The translations under genes were made by a program, and so were the position numbers. A DNA stretch of 49,435 nucleotides, from contig NZ_JABXKL010000047.1 in NCBI RefSeq assembly GCF_017114995.1, positions 1 through 49,435 of the forward strand, given 5' to 3'. The notes below the pieces were generated by a model. That model was not told where the DNA came from and did not search any database. It saw only the letters and a program-made list of their open reading frames with translations. Positions 44,623 to 49,435 of the stretch are shown here, piece by piece (positions within the stretch are counted from its first letter, which is position 1; each line of letters begins with the position of its first letter). This DNA is from Nostoc sp. NMS9 (GTDB lineage: Bacteria; Cyanobacteriota; Cyanobacteriia; Cyanobacteriales; Nostocaceae).

Positions 44623-44811
44623 TCAGCTTTCAGATTCGGTATCAATCTCGATATCTAGGGTATCTTCATCAACCCGCACATACAAAATATTTGGGTTACA
44701 ACAAACCTGACAATCTTCAACGTAAGATTGCTGTCCTCCAGCACTCAAATCAATAAAAGTTAAGTTCGGTTCGCCGCAATAGGCGCAGTAATATTCAGCT
44801 GTGTTTTGCAT
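44623..44811 (-). CDS. CPXCG-motif cysteine-rich protein
   Basis: A 62-aa small protein with CAYCGEPN at residues 9-16 and a second pair in EDCQVCCNPN at about 32-41, which form the CPXCG-type zinc ribbon. Family members are 60-65 aa and unknown in function. The start is ATG at 44809-44811; an ATG 12 codons upstream lies inside a GGGCATT repeat and is less likely. The C-terminus is acidic (DTLDIEIDTESES). It precedes the SRPBCC gene in the same transcript. Confidence 0.82.
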   Translation of the reverse strand: MQNTAEYYCAYCGEPNLTFIDLSAGGQQSYVEDCQVCCNPNILYVRVDEDTLDIEIDTESES

Positions 44812-44837
44812 CAAGTTTTCAGCTATGAATTCAATGG

Positions 44838-44930
44838 TATGGGGCATTGGGCATTGGGCATTGGTTATTTATTTTTCCCTTACTCCTTCATCTGTCCCGA
44901 CTCCCCTACTCCTTAGTTCCTAGTCCCCAG
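44838..44930. repeat. GGGCATT heptanucleotide repeat
   Basis: GGGCATT units at 44843-44863 and then a C/T-rich tract with ACTCC motifs to 44930 form another STRR-type block between the radical SAM and CPXCG genes. Confidence 0.7.
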
Positions 44931-46568
44931 TACTGGCTGTAGTCCTTTGGGGGATGGATTGATATAACTTTTAGCATCTGCCAAATGCTTTAGTAGTGTA
45001 GACTGTGGCAGAGGCCCTTGCAAGTGGCTCCAGGGTAATACTTGTTCTGTTGACCATTCGGCGTGGACGTAGAAATCTAAGTCGGGGATTTGTCCTTTGA
45101 GTTGCTTGAAAGCACGTTTGTAGCTACCCAAGGAATCGCCAAAGTCACGAGTAAGTTCAAGAAGTTGGGAGAGTCTGCGATCGCCTCTCGATAACAAAGC
45201 CTGTATAATCGACCAATTATAGCTTTCTGGGCGAAATTCTATCCCCTGCGGTTTTAGCTGTTTTTGCAAAAACTGCAACCGCTTTTCTGCTTGGCGATTT
45301 ACCCCAAACCATTGAAACGGTGTGTGTGCTTTGGGTACAAAGGTGCTACATCCGTATGTTAAACGCAATCTTGGTGCAGCTTTTTTGATATTACGCATCA
45401 TCGCCACGGTTTGCTCTAAATCTTCTGCTTCTTCACCAGGAATTCCTGCCATTCCGTAGAGTTTCAAGCTTTTTAATCCGCCAGCTTTGGCATTTATGGC
45501 TGCTTGAATAATTTCATCGTTATGCAGCTTTTTGTTGACGATTTGCCGAATTTTCTCGGAACCACTTTCTACTGCAATAGTAAGCGATCGCGTGTCTCGT
45601 TTCGTCAAAGTTTCTGCTAACTGGACTGTTACAGTATTAGTTCGGACTGAGGCAATACTGAGACGGACATCATCATACTTTGGCTGACTAATATAATCTA
45701 GCAACGCCTCAAATTCTGGATGTTGAGTTACTGAAGCCCCTAATAATCCTAGCCGATTTGTGACTTCTAAACCTCTTTCAATGGCTGGAATTAATGAATC
45801 TTCCAGACTGGCTGTTCTAAAAGGTAGTGTGAGATAACTCGCCAAACAAAAGCGGCACATTTCTGGACAACTTCTCACCACTTCCACCATGTAAATATTT
45901 TCCCATGCCGCTTTTTCGGTGACTACAGTCGATGCTGATAGTGTATTTCCTCTGTAAGTTTGCTTTTGCACTACTGCGGGAATTTCGGGAGAAATTGGTT
46001 TAATAGACTTTATTTCACCATCTTTTGTGTGATATTCCACCTCATACAAACTTGGTACATAAATTCCTGGTATTTGTGCAAGTCTTTTCAGTTGAGTTTG
46101 TCTTGAGGCATTTCTTACTTCTTTGTAAGCCTCAATAAAATTCCCTAACAGGGTTTCGCCATCCCCAAGCAAAATGACATCAAAAAAATCTGCAAAAGGT
46201 TCGGGGTTAGCAGTGAGAACGGGGCCACCACCAAAAATTATCGGATGAGAATCATCACGAGAGGTTCCTCGAATAGGAATTTCTAAAGATTTCAGCAAAT
46301 TTAGAATATTCACATAATCCAGTTCCCACGAAATAGAAAATCCCACAATTTCCGGTGTTCTAGGGAGTTGTTCGTGAGTATCGGTAAACAGGCGACTCAC
46401 CTGCACATCATCACGCATTGTCAAGGTTGCCCACACTACCTGATAGCCGAGGCTAGTGATACCCACGCTGTACTCGTTGGGAAAGGCGAAGATTATGGGG
46501 ATAGCGTTGGTGTCTGGGGTGATGGGTGTAAAGAGAAGGCGTTCAGAGTCAAATACAGATGATGTCAC
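44913..46568 (-). CDS. B12-binding radical SAM protein
   Basis: A 551-aa protein. Residues about 20-170 have the outline of a B12-binding domain (GITSLGYQVVWATL; EIVGFSISWELDYVN; IIFGGGPVLTANPEPF), and residues about 215-430 are a radical SAM barrel with the cluster motif CPEMCRFC at about 234-241 and GIPGEEAEDLEQTV near 382. This combination resembles the TIGR03960-type family, though without its usual C-terminal domain; its substrate is unknown. The start is GTG at 46566-46568 with no strong ribosome site. The neighbours are unrelated. Confidence 0.85.
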   Translation of the reverse strand: MTSSVFDSERLLFTPITPDTNAIPIIFAFPNEYSVGITSLGYQVVWATLTMRDDVQVSRLFTDTHEQLPRTPEIVGFSISWELDYVNILNLLKSLEIPIRGTSRDDSHPIIFGGGPVLTANPEPFADFFDVILLGDGETLLGNFIEAYKEVRNASRQTQLKRLAQIPGIYVPSLYEVEYHTKDGEIKSIKPISPEIPAVVQKQTYRGNTLSASTVVTEKAAWENIYMVEVVRSCPEMCRFCLASYLTLPFRTASLEDSLIPAIERGLEVTNRLGLLGASVTQHPEFEALLDYISQPKYDDVRLSIASVRTNTVTVQLAETLTKRDTRSLTIAVESGSEKIRQIVNKKLHNDEIIQAAINAKAGGLKSLKLYGMAGIPGEEAEDLEQTVAMMRNIKKAAPRLRLTYGCSTFVPKAHTPFQWFGVNRQAEKRLQFLQKQLKPQGIEFRPESYNWSIIQALLSRGDRRLSQLLELTRDFGDSLGSYKRAFKQLKGQIPDLDFYVHAEWSTEQVLPWSHLQGPLPQSTLLKHLADAKSYINPSPKGLQPVLGTRN

Positions 46569-46589
46569 AGGTGTTTGTTAGAAGCAAGT

Positions 46590-46844
46590 TTATCTATATT
46601 TAATTTTAAGCCATAGAATAATTAAGTTAAAAATCAATGTTACGGCGTTAGCAAGAATAATTGGCAAGGATTGTAAATAAATTCCATAGATTAGCCACAA
46701 AAAAACACCACTTATGAATGTAATCAGCGTAACCAAAGAAACATCTTTGGCTGATTTTGTTTGCCAAGTCTTAAACATTTGTGGCAAAAAAGAGATTGTG
46801 GTTATTGTGGCGGCAGCTAATCCTAAAATTGTTATAAAATCCAT
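46590..46844 (-). CDS. SemiSWEET sugar transporter
   Basis: SemiSWEETs are single triple-helix bundles that dimerise into sugar facilitators. The 84-aa product has three hydrophobic helices (residues about 4-22, 36-57 and 62-80), the PQ motif in TISFLPQMFKTWQTKSAKDVS near residue 20, and a basic C-terminus. Length and topology match the family; the substrate is not predictable. Start is ATG at 46842-46844. Its stop is 21 bases from the radical SAM gene's GTG, so they may share a transcript. Confidence 0.88.
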   Translation of the reverse strand: MDFITILGLAAATITTISFLPQMFKTWQTKSAKDVSLVTLITFISGVFLWLIYGIYLQSLPIILANAVTLIFNLIILWLKIKYR

Positions 46845-46952
46845 GTTTAATTATTTATATTAAGTTGCAATGCCATAATATATAGCAATTCTAACTGAGT
46901 TTTAAAAATTACTTGTTTAAATGAACAAATCACCAAAAGGGTAGCCATCTAA

Positions 46953-47484
46953 ATCGCAAAAGCTACGCTTATAGGAATTCTTAATAAACTAGAAACTACT
47001 GAAATATTTAATACACCCTATCTTAATCATGAGAATGTATTAAGTGCCGATAGAATGTCTAGTTTATATGTAATTCTCCACTGTTACGAAAATTCGGTTC
47101 GTTGCTTTATTGAAAAAATATTTTCAAAGGAACTTGGAGATAATTGGTGGGAACAAGTTGCAAACTCAGAAATGTTAGAGAAAGTAGAAAGAGTTAAAAA
47201 TAAAGAAATAAAAAACAAGTAAGTTTCCCCAAGAGCAGGTAGTTCACCTCTTTATTGCATTGATTGGGGTGATTTGGCGAGATTAATTAAAAATAATAAA
47301 GAATTATTCCTACCTTACATTGGAGACATTAATTTTATTGAGAATAGATTTACACAACTAGAGGATTTGCGAAATATTGTCGCTCATCATGGAATTTTAC
47401 CATCTGAAGATGATTGATTTCCAAAGAGTGTTTATTTCTTTCAGAGATTGGTGCCGTCAACTAGGACAGCATAAAAATTTGTAA
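46953..47484 (+). pseudogene. Decayed Swt1-type HEPN domain protein
   Basis: On the + strand, codons from 46953 read as one protein-like frame: ILNKLETTEIFNTPYLNH, then LYVILHCYENSVRCFIEKI, GDNWWEQVAN, an in-frame TAA at 47220-47222 after KEIKNK, then PLYCIDWGDLARLIKNN and DLRNIVAHHGILP. The last holds the Rx4H motif (R-NIVA-H) of HEPN RNases. Near 47416 the frame shifts by one base; the other frame ends DFQRVFISFRDWCRQLG and TAA at 47482-47484. Another TAA (46950-46952) lies above the start. At least two disabling mutations make it a pseudogene. The assignment to Swt1-like HEPN is by pattern. Confidence 0.78.
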
Positions 47485-47519
47485 TAGGATGCCTGAAAAA
47501 TCAAATTTTCAAATGTATT

Positions 47520-47960
47520 TTAAGCTAAGAAGCTTGGATCAAGAATCTGATCAATTATAAATGGACATTCAGTAGGAAAAGTTTCAACAGATTTTTGACT
47601 TTCTTTAGCTGCATCACGACAAGTGCGTCGATAATATTTTTGTATCCATACTGGGTCTTGAAGAAAACGCTGCAAACTAGGAGTATCTTCCAAACAATCT
47701 TGAATTTGATCTCGGCAGTTTGACAGTGTATTATCCCAGCTTTTGGTTCTTCGCTCAGGCTGATACTGGCATTTGAGTAAGTGCATTAACAGCACCTGCA
47801 AATAGCTACCTAGTTCTTTGTGTTCACTGCGACCCAAAGCCTCTAGTTCCTCTACCAAGTGTTCAATGTCCAACTCAGCCCAATATCCTTTCTTCAAGTA
47901 CTCGGCTTGTTGTTGTGTCCACAACAGAAAATCTTGGTCGTAGCTCGTTGCCTTACTCAT
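47520..47960 (-). CDS. DUF29 family protein
   Basis: A 146-aa all-helical protein of the DUF29 family, abundant in cyanobacteria and of unknown function. The family core is visible: YDQDFLLWTQQQAEYLKKG, WAELDIEHLVEELEALGRSE and LGSYLQVLLMHLLKCQYQPE. The start is the ATG at 47958-47960; an adjacent TTG gives only one extra residue. It faces the HEPN relic on the opposite strand; the two are convergent. Confidence 0.9.
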   Translation of the reverse strand: MSKATSYDQDFLLWTQQQAEYLKKGYWAELDIEHLVEELEALGRSEHKELGSYLQVLLMHLLKCQYQPERRTKSWDNTLSNCRDQIQDCLEDTPSLQRFLQDPVWIQKYYRRTCRDAAKESQKSVETFPTECPFIIDQILDPSFLA

Positions 47961-48054
47961 CAACGATCGCCCTTCTCTGCTTAATGCAACGCTGTACTAA
48001 ACATCTTACACCGTTCGGCGATCGTTGTGCGATCGCTACAGCTAGTAACAAAAA

Positions 48055-48083
48055 TATTCCCGACTTATTTAATAAGTCAGGAA
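48055..48083 (-). terminator. aroC terminator
   Basis: ATTCCCGACTTA (48055-48066) pairs with TAAGTCAGGAAT (48072-48083) through a 12-bp stem with one G-U, loop TTTAA. It lies 37 bases past the aroC stop and is followed by TTTTTG on the minus strand. Confidence 0.75.
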
Positions 48084-48119
48084 TGTGAGACTATCTTTTA
48101 AAAGCAATCGCTCTATTAA

Positions 48120-49208
48120 TTACAAGACCTTACACTGTCCATGATGGCGTAATAAATGGTCACATAACACCAGCGCCACCATCGCCTCAACCATTGGAAC
48201 TGCACGCGGTAACACACAAGGATCGTGTCGTCCTTTTGCTGCTAATAGGGTTTCTTCACCTTCACGAGTTACTGTCTTTTGCTCTTTTCTAATTGTCGCC
48301 GTCGGCTTAAATGCAACTCGTAAAATGATATTTTCCCCGTTGGAAATTCCCCCCTGAATACCACCAGAACGGTTAGTTACAGTGCGAATTTCACCATTTT
48401 CATCAATATAATATTCGTCATTATGCTCAATTCCGCTTAACAATGTCCCGCCAAAACCAGAACCGATTTCAAAGCCTTTGCTAGCAGGGAGAGACATTAC
48501 ACCCTTAGCGATATCAGCTTCCAATTTATCAAATACTGGTTCGCCCAAACCTTTCGGGACATTACGCGCCACACATTCTACGACACCGCCGATAGAATCA
48601 CCTTGTCTACCAACTTGCTCAATTAATTCAATCATGCGATCGCTACATTCGGCATCGGGACAGCGGACGATGTTGCTTTCCACTTGTTCTAAGGTGACAG
48701 TATTTGGATCGACTACACCTTCCAAATCCTTGATGCGCTTGACATAACCGATAACTTCAATATTGGCAACTTGACGGAGAATTTTTTTAGCGATCGCACC
48801 TGCTGCTACTCTGCCAATTGTCTCACGCGCTGACGATCTACCCCCGCCTTGCCAATTACGAATGCCATATTTTGCATCATAAGTTGCATCCGCATGAGAA
48901 GGGCGATACTTCTCGGCCATTTCGTCGTAGTCTTGTGACCGAGTGTCTTTGTTCCGTACCAAAATCCCTATAGGCGTTCCCAAGGTTTTGCCTTCAAATA
49001 CACCTGATAAAATCTCGCAGGTATCCGCTTCTTTGCGAGGGGTCGTAATTTTACTTTGTCCCGGACGCCTTCTATCTAATTCTAATTGAATTTCTTCTGC
49101 CGAAATTTCTAGTTGTGGAGGACAACCATCAATCACAACCCCCACACCGCCGCCGTGAGATTCACCAAAAGTAGTTATACGAAATAGATGACCAAAAGTG
49201 TTGCCCAT
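48120..49208 (-). CDS. aroC: Chorismate synthase
   Basis: AroC turns EPSP into chorismate, the last shikimate step, using reduced FMN. The 362-aa enzyme shows [17 protein letters not shown] at residues 14-30, [15 protein letters not shown] near 46, the [15 protein letters not shown] segment near 101, and [16 protein letters not shown] near 280. Length is family-typical, and the start is ATG at 49206-49208. It follows psbA on the same strand, but a strong terminator separates the two, so it has its own promoter. Firm. Confidence 0.97.
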   Translation of the reverse strand: MGNTFGHLFRITTFGESHGGGVGVVIDGCPPQLEISAEEIQLELDRRRPGQSKITTPRKEADTCEILSGVFEGKTLGTPIGILVRNKDTRSQDYDEMAEKYRPSHADATYDAKYGIRNWQGGGRSSARETIGRVAAGAIAKKILRQVANIEVIGYVKRIKDLEGVVDPNTVTLEQVESNIVRCPDAECSDRMIELIEQVGRQGDSIGGVVECVARNVPKGLGEPVFDKLEADIAKGVMSLPASKGFEIGSGFGGTLLSGIEHNDEYYIDENGEIRTVTNRSGGIQGGISNGENIILRVAFKPTATIRKEQKTVTREGEETLLAAKGRHDPCVLPRAVPMVEAMVALVLCDHLLRHHGQCKVL

Positions 49209-49323
49209 GATCTTAAAGAAAAAGGATGAGGCTTATGTATTTTACCTAGAGTTTGTGCAAAAGTTAATTTATATGCTTTGCCACTCGGAATGTTTGACGT
49301 ATAGCCTATCTTTTATCTATACA

Positions 49324-49365
49324 AATAAGAAAGCGCCCTCCATTACCAGAGGGCGCTCTCTTATT
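49324..49365 (-). terminator. psbA terminator
   Basis: AGCGCCCTC (49332-49340) pairs with GAGGGCGCT (49349-49357) over an 8-base loop, and flanking AATAAGA/TCTTATT extend the stem with one mismatch. It lies about 17 bases past the psbA stop, a long GC-rich rho-independent terminator suitable for a highly expressed gene. Confidence 0.9.
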
Positions 49366-49381
49366 TAGCTAAACTTCAGAA

Positions 49382-49435
49382 TTAACCGTTGATAGCAGGA
49401 GCGGTAAGAGCTACAGGAGCAGAATCACCAGCAGC
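49382..49435 (-). CDS. psbA: Photosystem II D1 protein, 3' end only
   Basis: The last 17 codons and TAA of psbA enter the window from the right. They read AAGDSAPVALTAPAING, the C-terminal extension of D1 that CtpA removes after Ala344 so that the Mn cluster can assemble. The gene continues past 49435 and the copy and promoter type cannot be told. Identification rests on this short but characteristic end. Confidence 0.9.
   Translation of the reverse strand, partial: AAGDSAPVALTAPAING

Overview
The window looks like chromosome from a filamentous, Nostoc-type cyanobacterium (Nostocales). This is inferred from content, not from a database match. It encodes photosystem II genes (psbO, the 3' end of psbA), the cyanobacterial NDH-1 subunit NdhS, the cyanobacterial ftsQ-ftsZ order and a CrtW-type carotenoid ketolase. 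GCGATCGC (HIP1) palindromes are very frequent. Gaps carry heptanucleotide tandem repeats such as TAACTCC, CAATGCC and CAGGGGG. There are no rRNAs, tRNAs, CRISPR arrays or intact insertion sequences that I can see.

Layout. 0-8.3 kb: hemF (-), then + strand genes for an SRPBCC protein, the Mrp Fe-S carrier, RodA, NdhS, a HAS-barrel protein and a CPA2 antiporter with two stress-protein domains. 8.7-11.3 kb: UDP-xylose synthase and UDP-glucose dehydrogenase, ended by a strong hairpin. 11.4-21 kb: DUF2993 protein (-), an EcsC/TerB-like protein (+), then cinA, glyA, an 83-aa gene, a lipoprotein, sigF and psbO, all on the minus strand. 21.6-28.6 kb: a small + gene and a large minus-strand pair, a P-loop ATPase followed by a 1.7-kcodon STAND/TPR/WD40 protein. 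29.5-32.7 kb: ftsQ and ftsZ. 33.3-37.8 kb: gshB, grxC, a decayed 2OG-Fe(II) oxygenase with a PEP-CTERM tail, and hflX. 38-41.3 kb: accessory segment with a MazF-type toxin-antitoxin pair, a 13-14 unit TPR gene fused out of frame to a truncated P-loop ATPase, and a 42-bp minisatellite. 41.3-49.4 kb: cofG, crtW, an SRPBCC/CPXCG pair, a B12/radical SAM protein, a SemiSWEET, a HEPN pseudogene, a DUF29 gene, aroC and the psbA end.

How genes fit together. Ugd makes UDP-glucuronate and UXS converts it to UDP-xylose. GshB supplies glutathione to the adjacent glutaredoxin. RodA, FtsQ and FtsZ are envelope and division functions. CofG serves deazaflavin synthesis. The most unusual parts are the STAND ATPase pair and its truncated relative 12 kb away, the disrupted ATPase/TPR junction, two unlisted pseudogenes (2OG oxygenase-PEP-CTERM; Swt1-like HEPN), and an hflX whose conserved N-terminus has no standard start codon. 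No wholly new system can be proven from sequence alone; the paired P-loop ATPase/STAND-WD40 module is the best candidate.
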